Origin: Lingula anatina
Taxonomy: Eukaryota; Brachiopoda; Lingulata; Lingulida; Lingulidae
Length of the DNA stretch: 64,000 bases
Direction: 5' to 3'
NCBI RefSeq assembly: GCF_001039355.2
Contig: NW_019775472.1
Span: forward strand, 248,001 to 312,000
Shown here: one piece after another, positions 26,801 through 39,437 of the stretch
How positions within the stretch are numbered: position 1 is the first letter of the stretch
How the letters are laid out: each line of letters opens with the position of its first letter
Notes under the pieces: model-generated
Seen by the model: only the letters and a program-made list of their open reading frames with translations
Database searches by the model: none
Told to the model about the DNA's origin: nothing
Program-made: the position numbers and the translations under genes

Positions 26801-28867
26801 TTAACAAACACCTGGAAGAAAGTCCAAGTTACCATGAGTTGAACTCCTGTCTTGTCCACTCAAACTTGTGATCCCAGTGCCTCATACCAGAGAAGTCTGG
26901 GAACAGTACGTTGAACTCAGCGTTTGGGGTTGTCATGACAACAAGCGCTGGCTTAACCTGGTTAAATATTACCTCTGTTGATCTTTCCAAAGTGTCTGAC
27001 TCAAGATGTTCTATGCTAAAATGTAAATATTTTAAAAATCAGATGGTTATTTAACATTTGCAAAATTTAGTGTCACTGCTGGCTCCAAACTAGAAGTTAA
27101 AAGTGAGGAGGGAAACCACCCCTGGTTTCAGATGCGTACAGGAGGCAGCAGTGCAGAAGTCTAGGAAGCACAATCACACAGAGAGTACAACTGTTACAGT
27201 AAGTAATGTCATCCCAATCAGTCTGTAAATTATGCAGCCTAAGTAAACAGACTTCTGCTTATAGGATTTGTTTATTTTCTTTGCTTTAAGGGATAATACC
27301 TCATTGTATGAGATCTATATTTCACAATAAAAACATTGTAAGCAACTCGTAGAAATATAATATATTCTGTTTTACCACAAAAACGGCAGTTATAGCTATT
27401 ATTCTGATATCTGAGCTTGTCATCAGACCATGTGACTTCTATAGATGGCTATACTCTGTAATAATCTCTTAAGAGATTATAACATAAAACTAAACTTTTA
27501 AGAAAAAAAACAGGGACTAACTTTGAATGTAGAAATGGATTCGTTAACCATTGGTAAGTATGGGAAAATTGTTGTTTAATTCATTTTTTGGCCAAAACGA
27601 ACAGTTAATTTCCCCGTTAACTTACACCTCAATTAATATCATTGCTTCAAACTCCAGTAATCTACTGTCATATGCTCCAATACTGCCACAGAACAGGCTT
27701 GTCTTGAGTGGTGTTGGCCTCTTATGAACATAATCTCTCAAACATGGCTTCATTATGTATCTGTTTTGTTCCAGTAATGCTGCAAAATCATAAATAGTAA
27801 CAATTATTATCAAAGAGTCAGAAAAGTTCCTACTAATTTGGCATTCTTACTCTAAAACATTTTTTGCTATACATCTCAAGTATTTGAATTTTAAAGACTG
27901 TATCCTTAAAAAGGCTAAGCTGCCCGTTATATTCTTTCTGATGAATAGTGTTGCTCAAAATCAAAAGAACAGCACTTAGCTGTTTATTACAATTCAGATT
28001 TACATACAATTGGCAGTAATGTTACATACAATTAGCAGAAATGTTACATACAACTGCTATAATGCAACAGCAATGAATTAAAGACAATTTTAGAATATAA
28101 AACATGCAGGTACTACATGTACATTTATTTAAAAATGTGAGGATACCCAAAATGCATGACACCAAGTTTCCTCTATCCAATCCAAAAAAAAAATTTAAAT
28201 GCTATTTGTCTGAGATAAGAATACCTCTGTCTATATCAAGACCAGCTATGGACTCCAGCGATGGCACACTGTTCTTCAAATGTCTCAGAAATTTACATTC
28301 TGCACACCCAATGTCAAGAACCTGAAAATATTTAAGAGGCCATTCAGAATGAGAAGAGCAGAAGGCTAGCTAGGCCACAACCTAAATATGGCGGACGTAC
28401 ATGAAAGGAAGACCACTTAATCCTGTAATGGTCTCTCCGTCTCTCACACGCCTCCTCACGCGTTGTCCCTTCAGGGGCACAGTGATTAAATCTCGGCTCA
28501 ATTCAGCCGGTTGAGGGACGACGAATGGGGAGCCGTGTGAGAGGCGGAGACACTGATCATAATCACCACATAGGTGAGTTTTGTAAAAAAAAATCCAAGA
28601 CTAATACTAAGTGAGGGTATAATGCAACAAAAATATCGTTAATTTTTTAAGTACATGTACTAGTACCTTTTTTATGTCCCTGTTTCTAAGGATTTCGGCG
28701 ACGGCAAGATATCTTTGCCTGTATAAAGGAGGATCGAAAAGAGATCCTTCGGCCCTTTTCTCTCCATCTCCTGCTTCACTCGGATTTGCACTCAGGTTTT
28801 CATTGTTAATGTCATCTTCTACAAGGACCCCAGTCTCTTCTGAAATCAAAATGTCGATCTTACTCAT
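23820..28867 (-). CDS. HENMT1: HENMT1/HEN1-type small RNA 2'-O-methyltransferase
   Basis: Eight minus-strand exons join in phase: 28867-28667, 28321-28225, 27779-27626, 27015-26833, 26329-26161, 25860-25700, 25117-25031 and 24657-23820, giving 629 residues. The FDPPLYRQRY entry motif (around residues 47-56) is followed by the SAM-binding VLDIGC (68-73). The metal-binding ExxEH is at E150, E153 and H154, with the distal His in DHKFEW at H200; TTPNAEFN and GGVGEPP are also present. These are the diagnostic Hen1 motifs. The enzyme methylates the 3'-terminal 2'-OH of piRNAs (and of siRNAs in some animals) and so stabilises them. The last exon adds about 279 residues beyond what I recall of vertebrate HENMT1. 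This tail is acidic, with a poly-Asp run, and has several Cys near its end. ATG at 28867 is the first in-frame Met before the motif. Identity is very secure; exact splice sites lack transcript support. Confidence 0.95.
27281..27622. mobile_element. Old piggyBac-like MITE in HENMT1 intron 3
   Basis: TTTAAGGGATAAT near 27287 and TTTTTGGCCAAAACGAA near 27583 match, in inverse order, the ends of the element at 61341-61663. The interiors also align (AGATCTATATTT, GCTATTATTCTGATATCTGAGCTTG). The right end is decayed. The right boundary abuts the exon at 27626-27779, within a few bases of its donor. Confidence 0.65.
28336..28555. mobile_element. Family 3 MITE in HENMT1 intron 1, abutting the exon 2 acceptor
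   Basis: It begins GAGGCCATTCAGAATGAG and shares CTAGCTAGGCCACA, CTAAATATGGCGGAC and ACATGAAAGGAAGACC with the copy at 42286-42488. An inner inverted repeat (TCTCTCACACGCC with its inverse GTGTGAGAGGCGGAGA) lies at about 28434-28552. On the minus strand its terminal bases lie only 14 nt before the HENMT1 exon 2 acceptor. Confidence 0.75.
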
Positions 28868-29330
28868 CTGGTACCGAGTGTTATTTTCGAAGTTTGCTCA
28901 GTGTAGATGGTTGGTAGGTCCTGAGGTTGTTCAACTTTTTTGAGAGATGGAGTTTGGTCTTATAATAATTCAGTGGTACGATATAATGTACTCGTAAAAT
29001 CGTTATATTATGTACTTGACAGCGGACGCATGCTTTCCTTCCCCAGAGACGCCAAGACTCCTTGGCTGCTGAAGAGTGGAATGGCATATTTCATGTACAG
29101 ACGTCAGAGTCAGAAAACTATCTAAAATATATTCGTGGTCACAAGAATGTAAAATATTGGAAACAAAATTTAAAAAAATCTTGGCAACGAGAACGCTTGA
29201 TAGTGTTTAACAACGTTTGCTCGTTCCCTCGTGCCTTTTATGTATTCTCTCTTTTTGCTATAAACATATTTCCGGTGTAAACATCCGACTGTACATGCGC
29301 AATGATCTTGCCGGGAGAAAGTTCCTACAG
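28868..29330. promoter_or_regulatory. Divergent promoter region between HENMT1 and ABHD14, with a likely ABHD14 5' UTR exon
   Basis: HENMT1 starts at 28867 on the minus strand. On the plus strand a donor-like CCTACAG|GTGAGT at 29330/29331 follows a short stretch containing CATGCGCAATG, which resembles an NRF-1-type promoter element. The ABHD14 start exon has a splice acceptor (CCTTCTAG) just six bases before its ATG, so an upstream non-coding exon is expected and this is the best candidate. The promoter call is inference. Confidence 0.4.
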
Positions 29331-31105
29331 GTGAGTTAACGTGTTACCTGTGCAGTCGATTGATTCGTTTTTATGTGTTCATCCCTCTTACAAGCACTAC
29401 TTTTAAATAAATATACTTAATTGGCGATGGCTGGTATCTAACTGACCAAAATCACAATTTATTTTGAACTGTCTCCCCATTTTTTTGGTTTCCAATTAAA
29501 AGTTGATAACGTACGTTCACCTGTATCATGTGTTGTTATTGCAAAAACTGGATGGCACAACTTAATGATCTACATTTATAACACAGCTCAATTAACTCCC
29601 TAATAAAAATTACGCAAATCAATCATAATATAATAAAGAAGAGTGTAACAACAGTGGTCCTTTTCCCACAATTTAAATATATATATATTGCTTCAATTAA
29701 TATACTTTATAGTGGAAAACAAGGTAGCTGAATTATAGTATATTATTATTATTATTATTAAAAGCTTAATTTAAAGAGCATAAAAGTTATCTTACACATG
29801 GCCCTTTGGACTGAATTTTGAACCTTACTGCTGCATACAGAGTATATTTATATATAGTGCCAGGCAATGTGAATGTGTGAACATATTTATATACATATTT
29901 TATTAACTTCAAACTAAATATGTGGGCATATTGCTCAGGAAAGGCATGGCATATATTGTGACTAATTCTGTAAAACTGTTAAGTGTATGCAGGCCTCAGT
30001 ATTAGAATACTGTAAGTCCAAGTAAATTGGATCAGCATATAGGTGTGAGAATCTTCAATATCAAATTGGCCAGGGTCTCACTGCATGTGACTAGTAAGTT
30101 GAATGGTACCGGTACATTTTTCAGCATTTTATATATGATAGTGCTTGGTTACTGATTGTCTTATACTTGCATAGGGAAATGGCATTTATAGCCAGAAAAC
30201 ACATTATTTTAGGGGTATTTAAATATACAAAAAGGTTGGTTTCTTAGTTTTAACTAAAAATTAAAATTAAAATTTGAATTGATAATAAAAGACCTGAAAG
30301 CTCGTTTTCCAGTTTACTATTTATTGCTTTGATTAATCTGTGAATCAACAATTCAACAATATCATATGCCGTTGTGGTAATACATTTGATTACCATAAAC
30401 CATAAAGATACCAGTCAGTGTGGCTTTGTGTATTGAAACTTGAATTATACTTCTTTTATCTATAGGATGTCACACTGTTGTTTGTCAATACATACATACC
30501 TGTAGAATAGAACTGAGTACTAGTGCATCTGGTGTTTCATCCTGGAGGCTGTCACAGTAGAAAAGGTGTGTGGTGCAAGCAAAGTTTTGAAAGCTGATGT
30601 CTCTGTTTTTATCATCATTTAACTTTGGTGGCTGTTTTTTTTTTTGTTTTTTTTTTTTTTTTTGTAGTTAACTGTATGTTCCTGGCCAAGCTACAATTTA
30701 AATTTTCTCTGTCCTGAAAAATGATGAAAATAGATTTTTAAAAATACATGATTCAGCTGAAATGGACTTAAGTTAATATTATTATTATTGTTGTTGTTGT
30801 TCTATATAATTTCCACAAATGCCTTCCAAGTTACTGTACTACTGCTTTTTAAAGGCCCTTTCTTGTGTTTACTGGCCTGTCAATGTTTAGGAAGAAGGCT
30901 TGGTTAGAAATAGTTAGATGTGTGCTAATGTCATCTCCTTAATATAGCATTTGCATTTCACTCACTTTTTCTCAAGATACAGTCCACAGACACATTCACC
31001 GTGACATACTGACCTCATTTCACTTGACACAAGGTCACTAAGATTAGACTGGTATTATATCAGTATGCAAACACTGGAATATCTTACCTGTCCTTCTAGC
31101 TCCCC
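29331..31105 (+). other. ABHD14 5' intron
   Basis: No coding exon is seen. It contains ATT trinucleotide runs near 29742, a poly-T tract near 30637-30663 and TTG repeats near 30787. The 3' end has a good acceptor at 31098-31099. Confidence 0.45.
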
Positions 31106-33653
31106 ATGTCTAGGCCAAAGAGTGGCTTACTTGATATGAAATTCAACAGACTGGTGGCAATTTGTCTATTGCTGACCCTTGCGCTCATACTGTACCTGTA
31201 TTTTGGGAGATCTAAGAAGATGGTGGATCCACATGCAACCTGGAAGACAGGGAGGGAATTTGAGAGTGTACCACAAGAGGCTTTGGACAAATCCAGAACT
31301 GTCACAGTTGACACCAGGACCATGACAGTCAGGGTTGGAGACAAGGTGAGAGTAGGATGGTGTCAAATTACATTTTATAACAATGGCCTTCACAGCAGGT
31401 TTAACTGAGTGTCACGTACAGTATAGATTTTCTTGGTATTAGTTTTCTAACTAATATTCTAGCTAGCATAAGTGTGGATTTTGACTCTCAATATATATGT
31501 AGATAAATTTTACTCTGTTTAATATGTCAAGCATACAATTAACAATATACTTACATGTATGATGTAAACATTGTATAACATTGAATTTATTTTAGTCAAG
31601 CAGAGGAAAAATCCATCAAATACAAGATTTTGTTTTCTTTTGATCATCCTTATTGGTTTTTTACCTTTCATAAAGAAAATGTTTTATAAAGTAAAGATCA
31701 ATATATGTTCTGTTGTGTTGTAGGAAGCGAAGGTGTTTTATCGTGAGGCTATCCCAGAAGGCACTGCCAAGCTGTCAGTCCTTTTCCTCCATGGCATGAG
31801 GTTCAGTTCCAAGGACTGGAATGACATTGGGACACTGCAGATAACTGCTGCCTTAGGCTATAGAGCTGTGGCCGTTGATCTCCCAGGTGATAATTGGTAC
31901 TCATACTGGTTTTAAGGTGGATTTACAGTCAGGTTAGGTTGACCTTCCTTTGGCCCCATTCCCATAGATACCATCATTCTATGTGGATCGACCCAACTCT
32001 GTGGGGACTCTTGCTGACTGTCATTCAGTAAAACTGATTCCACTCAGCCAGAGTCCCCACGGTGTTGAGTTGATCCAAGTAGACCACTGGTGTCCATTGG
32101 AATGGAGTCTTAGAAGTAATTTATTCGAAGATCATGTCCTTATGGGTTTGAAAAAGTTATTCTATTTCGTGAACATATGAAGCCAATCTAATGGCAGTAT
32201 ACTAATATAAGTGTTATAATTGCAGTGGGCAAAGGGACCTGATTCTGGTGGTCTGATTATAGAGCTCATGGTCAAAGTTGCGTTGACCCATGTTGATTGG
32301 CATTCACCTTGAAACAGTTTCCAAGCCTTTGATGCTATATGCTGAATCTTACCAATATTTCAGGGATGTAAAAGCCTGAAGTGCAGAGAATAGGAGGGCA
32401 GAAATACCTTTCAGTACCCCAGAGATGAAAGGGGCAAAATATCCCTTTAATATAATCAAATAAGACCAGCTGTCAATATTTGGGTGCTATAAAAATACTA
32501 ATCATCAGTGATATGACAGTATCACTGATTGATCCAAGGTTTGGCTGGGCAATGGAAGGGGGGGGCAAGCTTTAAGATATTTCAGGTTCATTCACTGTCA
32601 TCTGCCCCTCCCCCTCCTTCCCCTCCACCAGGCACCACTGTTGTAAATTATCTACTAGAATGTTTCTTTACCCTATCTGTAGTCCTTTAAATTTTCTGAT
32701 TAGTTTATTTACTTTCCAGGATTTGGACAGAGCCACAAATCCGAGGCTTCCTCTCAAGCAGTCCCCTTTATGAAAGCGCTGATTACTGAGTTAGATTTGC
32801 AGCGTCCAGTGCTGGTCAGCCCATCCATGAGTGGACAGTTTGCCATTCCATATCTAATGGAGAATCCCGTCAAAGCACAGGAACGTCTCCGTGGTTACAT
32901 CCCTGTGGCTCCAGTAAATACTGGGGCTTTTACACATTCAGAGTACCACAGAGTAGAGGTAAGACTGGGCAAGGAGGTTGATGAGGTTCATTCACCTCCT
33001 TGAGCTGGGTGAGATTATTTTAAGGAGGGGGGCATTGCTGTTGATTATGGAAAACAAATGGTGCCACACAGATGTACTTGTACTAGAATGCTCGGATTTT
33101 GGGAGGAAAAACTGCCTTACACTCATCAAAGTTTATGTGATATTTTTCAAATCATCCAAATCCATAACAATTTCTCTGCTTCTCAAAATAAAAAAAAAGT
33201 CATGTTTATACTTAAAAGGAAGTTTGTAAATTTATTTGAACATTGAAATTGGTCTTCTTGCAAAATCTTATATTCTGGAATAAACCCAAATTTACTAAAA
33301 TATATATATTTTAACATCCCTTTCAGATTTTATAAACAAAACCATTTGGGAGAAATGGCAAAACCATTTAATTCAAATTTGTTGAGCAATCACTGTAATT
33401 ATTTATGTAATATATTAAATCTACAAAATAAAGTAGAAGTTTCATTTATCATGGTACCTCTTTCTTTCAGGTGCCCACCATGATAGTCTATGGGTCCAAG
33501 GACACCTCACTGGGCCTGACCTCACTGAATGACCTGCGGAACATCAGAAATAGTGCTATATTCAAAATAGAGGATGCAGGGCACCCTTGTTATTTAGATA
33601 AACCAGAGAAATGGCATGAGCTGTTGTACAACTTCTTAGCTGCCATTGAGTGA
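31106..33653 (+). CDS. ABHD14: ABHD14-type alpha/beta hydrolase with N-terminal membrane anchor
   Basis: Four exons, 31106-31345, 31724-31886, 32720-32958 and 33471-33653 (TGA), give 274 residues. Residues 16-33 ([18 protein letters not shown]) form a single hydrophobic anchor, as in ABHD14A and unlike soluble ABHD14B. The hydrolase core shows FLHGMRFSS (oxyanion HG at 103-104), AVAVDLPG, the nucleophile elbow SPSMSG with Ser170, the acid in VYGSKD (Asp225) and the catalytic His252 in [14 protein letters not shown]. All three catalytic residues are intact. ABHD14B is reported to act as a lysine deacetylase that transfers the acetyl group to CoA; whether this anchored form shares that activity is unknown. 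The start codon is the only Met before the anchor and directly follows a splice acceptor. Confidence 0.93.
31948..32110. mobile_element. Short family 1-related MITE in ABHD14 intron 2
   Basis: CCCCATTCCCATAGA and TGTGGATCGACCCAACTCTG on the left are mirrored by GTTGAGTTGATCCAAGTAGA and TTGGAATGGAGTC on the right, next to a TTA. The GATCGACC-AACTC...GGGGACTC block links it to the larger family 1 copies. Confidence 0.65.
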
Positions 33654-34740
33654 TGTACCATGACTTGATTGTCTTTCTTTTTTTATTATATTTTGTTACA
33701 AATGTTTTTTTAATCTTGCCCACTAATTGATTTCATTGATTGCTAGAAATGAATTTGCACAGATCATACCAACATCAAGGAAAAGTATAGTTTTGACAGG
33801 GTATTAAAAAAGCATTAAAATTATGTAATTGGAAGTGCTGAGAATTGAATTAATTATCTCATGAACACTGGGCAAATGTCATTTTCAATTAATCGTGCAT
33901 TTTTGCATGGTATTATGTCTTCCTGCAGATTATAGGCTAATAAGGTCATATTGTGAGCTGGCATTTCTATAAAGGGGGAGTGCATTGGAAAATATAGCAT
34001 CACATGAACAATTTTACCAGTAGAGGTATCTTGCTGCTGTTAAACTCTTCACTGTATATTTCAAAATCCTTGGAGAATGAAAATGAAATCAAACATTTTT
34101 GTTTTTAACTTTGAATGGTCTATAAGACATACACTTTTGCTTATGGTTAACATTATTCAGCAGTATGCAAACTGAGAAGCAGTCTATTATGGAAACATTC
34201 CAGGGCAGTTTATTGCTTTGTTTTCCTGGGCAGAGCAACAGCCATGAGATCTGTATGATCTGTACATTGCATTTTTATGTTAGGTGTAATATTTAGCATT
34301 ACTTGAAAGGACAACACAGCTGCTTTATAACGTACATTGTTGATCAAGGTTGCTGTTAGTAAGGCTATAAAGACTACAAGATACATATAATTTCTATATT
34401 GGTTTTCATTGATATGTAGCTGTGTTTTTTCAATTTTTAAGGAAGAAACCTTTTATGTTGGGATCTGTATTTGGATAAATGTGTTAAAGAAACGAATTTG
34501 TGGTGCCAGTTTTTTTTTTACATTGGTAGTCAAGCTAAAGGTTGAGTATAGCATTTTTCAAATGTATCTATGGATACACCTTTGTATGTTGATGCTTTAG
34601 TAAATTTATTCTTTTGATACTTAGAAAATGTAGAAGCACTGGGCGATACGCGGTTTGTTGATATTCATATTCAGGGGCTGGGTCTAACGTTTTTTTTTTC
34701 TTTGTCATAATAAAATGTTTTTAAAAGGATTAAATGCATT
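33654..34740 (+). other. ABHD14: ABHD14 3' UTR and poly(A) signal
   Basis: This is non-coding AT-rich sequence after the stop. An AATAAA at about 34709-34714 is the likely polyadenylation signal. Confidence 0.5.
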
Positions 34741-36054
34741 ATGTTGATAGTTTGAAAGTTGGTTTAACAGGGTTAATTGGCAAATGTGCATTAAGCGCAA
34801 TGTGTGCAATTTTGATCATGTGTTCGGGCATTGTTGTCAACATGACATACCGAACACCTGTGCTTAATGTCACCAATGCCTGATAGCGCTATCCCATTGG
34901 TTCTCCTCTGGTTGTCTCTCCTTTGCCCAATTTTGTAACAGGTAGACTGGCCTCTGGAAGAGAGATGTAGGGTCGCCTCTGCAACCGGTTGCAAAACGCG
35001 GTCGGTTGCAAAATGCGACGATATTTGCAAGTACAACGCATTATGCGATTACAGTAGTATAGGTTTTATTTTTAAATCACTGAAACGGTTTCAAGTACCC
35101 TACATGCCATAGAGAATATCTATTAGGGAAGAGAGCACCGTGCGCCGAATCCGATGGGACTGAGACAGGAACTAAAACTTTTTCTGTCATCAAGGATGTG
35201 CACGGACCCGCTTGAATTTCAGTGCGAATGAGGGAGGGGCCGTCTCCGGGATGAATGATTCCAATTTTTCATTTGTAATTTCCGCTATCTCCTCCTAGAC
35301 CATTAGTGTGACGAACGTGTCCTTGCACATCCCTGATTAAAGGTCTATCAATCCCCAAAAAATTAATTTACTTTAATGTGTAGGAAGAGATTATCGGAAA
35401 TTACAATATGTATAATAATATCCTCTACCCTCGGGGACGACCCATGGCATGTTATTTTGGGAGGGCCCTTGCATTCCCAAATGACAGGTTTCACAGGTTT
35501 CAGATCCTTTACCGGATTCGGCGTACGGCGTCAATTACTAATAACCTCATCCCTACCCCATCCCTATTTCTCTTTCTAAAATCCGTATCAGCGACTTAGA
35601 TATAATCTGGCAGCAAAGTGCGTTGCGGTTGCAAAATGCGGCTCCACAGAGTAAGGGTATCTTCTCCAGAGGAAATCGCTGTTTCACGGGCAGAGAATAG
35701 TGTCATAAAAAATTAAGAATAACAATTTTATCCAGTGGCCAGTGTTAACCAAAACTTAGCGCTATCCAGTCTGTCGAACGTACATGTGTATGGAAGTGCA
35801 ACTTTATTGATGCGGGAAAATAATTACGTATGAAACAATATATTTGAATGTACTGTTACAGTGCTATAGTTGCTTTATTAAAGTAAAACGCGTTCGACAG
35901 TCATACATGTCTTAAAAGACAAATGAGCAGCGGTATGCTATTCATTGCTATCACTGTGATGTGATGTGCTCCCGAATTGTGACAAATATGTGCAACTAAA
36001 ACATTGGCGTCATCTCCTTTCCTTACTCTGTACTATAGGTCTCTCTAGCTGTAA
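34741..36054. other. Intergenic sequence, no gene recognised
   Basis: It contains repeated GTTGCAAAATGCG-like phrases near 34990-35020 and 35625-35645, suggesting remnants of one repeat. No open frame has a convincing protein signature. Confidence 0.5.
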
Positions 36055-36222
36055 CAATTGCTGTTATAAAACAATTATGAAACTATTATGAAACTGTTAT
36101 AAAGCTATTATAAAACTGTTATAAAACTCTTATAAAACTCTTATAAAATTATTATAAAATTGTTATAAAACTATTACAGAACAGTTTAACTGTTGTAAAA
36201 AGTTATAAAACTGTTATAAAAG
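36055..36222. repeat. Degenerate minisatellite with TTATAAAACTG-type unit
   Basis: About a dozen imperfect copies of an 11-12 bp unit (TTATAAAACTG, TTATGAAACTA, TTATAAAACTC and variants) lie head to tail. No similar array is seen elsewhere in the window. Confidence 0.85.
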
Positions 36223-36317
36223 TGAGAAAAAGACGCCCTTAGTCCAATTTTTTAACGGCTAGAAAGGCCTCTGGTAGAGTTTCACGTCCCCGTGGCAGGC
36301 CCAGGTGGAAGATTTTT

Positions 36318-36390
36318 GTGCACCCCCCCCCCCCCCCACACACACACACACCACCACCACCACCACCCCCATCACCACCACCACCACACC
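36318..36390. repeat. Poly-C, (CA)n and (CAC)n low-complexity tract
   Basis: A run of C is followed by CA repeats and then CAC/ACC repeats. The Gly/Val-rich reading frames across it are artefacts of this composition. Confidence 0.9.
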
Positions 36391-36447
36391 AAAGGCACGA
36401 ACGTGTATGTGTGGATAAATATATAGACACGGAGGTATTCTTAACAA

Positions 36448-39245
36448 AAGTTAAGGTAATGTTGATGAAAAGGATTTAATCCAGGATTTCGAATAGGGTT
36501 GCGATTAAGATTCTGTCCTTCAGAGTTTCAAATACCCACCAGATGGTTTACAGTTTATCAGTATCACAGTTGTCAGTCATGTCTTCTCTATCTGGTCTTC
36601 TCTGTAAGAATCAAATATGATAACGCAACCAACCGGGCTCGTAGTAGCTAGTGCTAGTACAAAGCACACGCTATTATTTATTTATTTATTTCAAAAAAAG
36701 CATCAACCACTTCATTTTGAACTCAATGGTGATATAAGGCTTAAAAAGGTTTTCTCAGTTAAAGATTTAGGCCATTGTCAAAACTTATTAGAACCTCCAA
36801 CCCATGAAAGATTGCATTTAGGAATGTGCCTGGGATTTCATAACAAAAGCTTCGTTTTTTAGTCATGGTAGGGGGTATCGTTTAAGTGATAATTATGTAA
36901 ATTGTGATATAATTGCTAATTAGCATACATGTCAACTATCCCGGATAAAAAAACGAATCTCCAGGTCTCCTGTACGGGTAATCAAATCTGGATAAAAGTG
37001 ACTTTGAAACGTCCGCTAACGTCCTGTCTAAAATTCCTAAATCAAAACAATTTTAGTTGTGTTTATATTTTTAGGCAAACTATTGAAAATCGATTTGTCT
37101 TCACAGTAATCGGGTAATCTTTTGACTCCCCCCCCCCCCCCGCCCCTCCCACTGTGCAAAATTATAGAATCTTCAAATTTTAGATTTCCAGAGGTTGGCA
37201 TCTCTGAATCAGACACACATCAAGAATTTAAGACACATTTCGGTTTATACTCAAGGGGGCTATCAGACCATGTTGTCTGCACATGTGCATTTGTAACTGA
37301 GTATCAGTTTTTAGGGTATAAATATCAGGCTAAGAAAACCTATGAAGCGTTTTATCTCATAACTATTGGGTAATAATGTAAGGATATGAAAATCTGTTGA
37401 AATAAGCCTTTTATTGATATGCAACATGTCGTTCGGTTAAGAAGATAGCCCCGTTCCTGCCAATCCCCTTCTCCGCATCTTAAAGTGTGGGTTAAGGGTT
37501 TTTAATTTTTCCAAATTGTTGCAGTGTTATAGCGATAAATTGCCAGGAGAGAAAGACCAAAGGTTGGTTAGTCGGTGAAAAAATGGATTTTTTGTGTTGG
37601 TAACCACTTGAAAAGTAAAACCAATTAAATTAAGCATCTTTGGCTTTCTGTAGATTCACTTGCAGATCCGACATTATAATAGTCTGCTTGTGGATTTGGT
37701 TTCACAAACACTGGAAAATACACTGTTGTCCGTTCCATATATTTGTGAATATCATGTAACTCACGACTTTTGTTTGTCTTAAGATATTGCAAACATAACA
37801 TGGATATGACCACATGAACATGACTAGAACGAGGAATTATAGTATATAGTACTATACTTCCTTGACCAGAACGACATTAAGATGCAAGTGAAACACGCAC
37901 TACGCTGGCAAATTCAAAAAAATATTTATCGTTATAACGTACTTTCCTGAAATGAATTATGGTAATATATAAGACTTTTAGGAAGTTAATTTTTTACTGA
38001 GTACTGTATGCCCTTATTTTGTTTAAACATGCTCTACTGGGTTCTTTTCTTGGTTTCAGGAACGTTGTTTCATGTCCAAAAGAAATGTCAAACAAAAAAG
38101 AAATGAAGGACGGGTCCAATGGATCAAAATAAGCACACCGCGACCCAAGCACATGTAGAGTGAAGGAAAGAAGACCATTTGCCAAATACTAACGCGCAAC
38201 CAAACTCTGTCATGCCGTTCTTGCTTGTGTTCTGACCGACAAGGTTCCAGGCCTTTGAAACGATAATTGCCGTTGTCTAACACGTGCCTTGAGTTTGGTA
38301 GCATAAATGCACAAATTAACGCGTCTAGCCACTGCTAACGACCCCAACGTAAAATTGCTTGCCACAAGCTTAGCGTTTCGTTACACAAACAAATTGGCCA
38401 GCTTCCGTCCTGGTCTCTGCATAGGCCCCCTACGGCTTCTTTTCATACGGCAGCAATGCGTTCTCAACGATGTCCGGTGTGGCATGATAGACCCGTTCCG
38501 TGACAAAATCGTTCTGCACATGCGCATTAAGGGTAGATTGCAAGAAGGAACTGCCGGTATGACGATGTCGTCCTAAGTAGGCGCTATGTTTGCACTGAAC
38601 TATGCTCTTTCAATTCATAATGCAGTGGTTTATGTCATGAGAGAGTATGTATTTGATAATCTTATAACTATACGGGGGAATGCTGGAAATGAGCTTTTGA
38701 TCGTGACTGAACTGTTTTGCTCTGTGAGAAAAACGTGCTAGATCTACATATGTAAGACTCGTAGTATAAATTTTTTCACGCTACAATGTTCTTTCAATTC
38801 AGAGTTAAGTAATTTTCGTTAAAATTAAATTGTGTGTTTGATAAAACTATAAATTTCTCTGCGGGAAAATGTTGGAAATGCATGTGCAGCTACGTACTGT
38901 AAGTCAACGGACTGCTACCCCCGCGTGAATAATCCGTCAGGACGGTTTATTCACGACGACGGTTTCTTCACGTGACACCTGCTCACACGTTATCACTGTT
39001 TTAAAAAGCATTAAAAAACCTTTTTAATTAAAGAACATTTTGGTTAACTTTTATCTTTTAATCTTAAATACTTTAATGTTAGTTTTTAATTTATATTTGT
39101 AGTTTAAGTTTTTAATGACTGGAGTTTTTAATTTGGGCATTTGTGCTTATTAATCTGAGGCTCGAGTAAGAAAACGCCTGATCCGTTTTTTGAGGCCTTG
39201 GTCCGGAGATCATGATATGAGGACCCTCAGGAATGTCGTTGATGG
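36448..39245. other. Intergenic sequence, no gene recognised
   Basis: It holds a poly-C run at about 37127-37141 and scattered short open frames without family signatures. The frame at 38307-38576 (89 residues) was inspected and not recognised. Confidence 0.45.
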
Positions 39246-39417
39246 CCGGTGTGACAGGGATGGAAGTCCTAGGAGTGGTAGTCTGGGGTCTCATATGATT
39301 TGTACAGGTTAGGGTTAGTTGGAGTATTGGGGTTAGAATATGGAACGAATGTCACCTGCACAAGGCAGTGGGAAGCGGAATGCGGTTCCTAGCGGACTTC
39401 CATTCCTGTTACACCGG
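39246..39417. mobile_element. Family 4 MITE copy 1
   Basis: Terminal inverted repeats CCGGTGTGACAGGGATGGAA and its inverse (TTCCATTCCTGTTACACCGG) bound 172 bp. The interior shares ACAGGTTAGGGTTAGT, GGAACGAATGTC-like and GGTTCCTAGCGGACT blocks with the element at 47151-47315. Confidence 0.85.
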
Positions 39418-39437
39418 TTCCCACTACCTCATGCATA

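Noticed and set aside
36239-36447. Gly/Val-rich open frames on the minus strand
   Set aside because: They are produced by poly-C and CAC simple repeats.
38307-38576. 89-residue plus-strand open frame
   Set aside because: No recognisable motif, no splice context and no signal peptide; random length in this composition.
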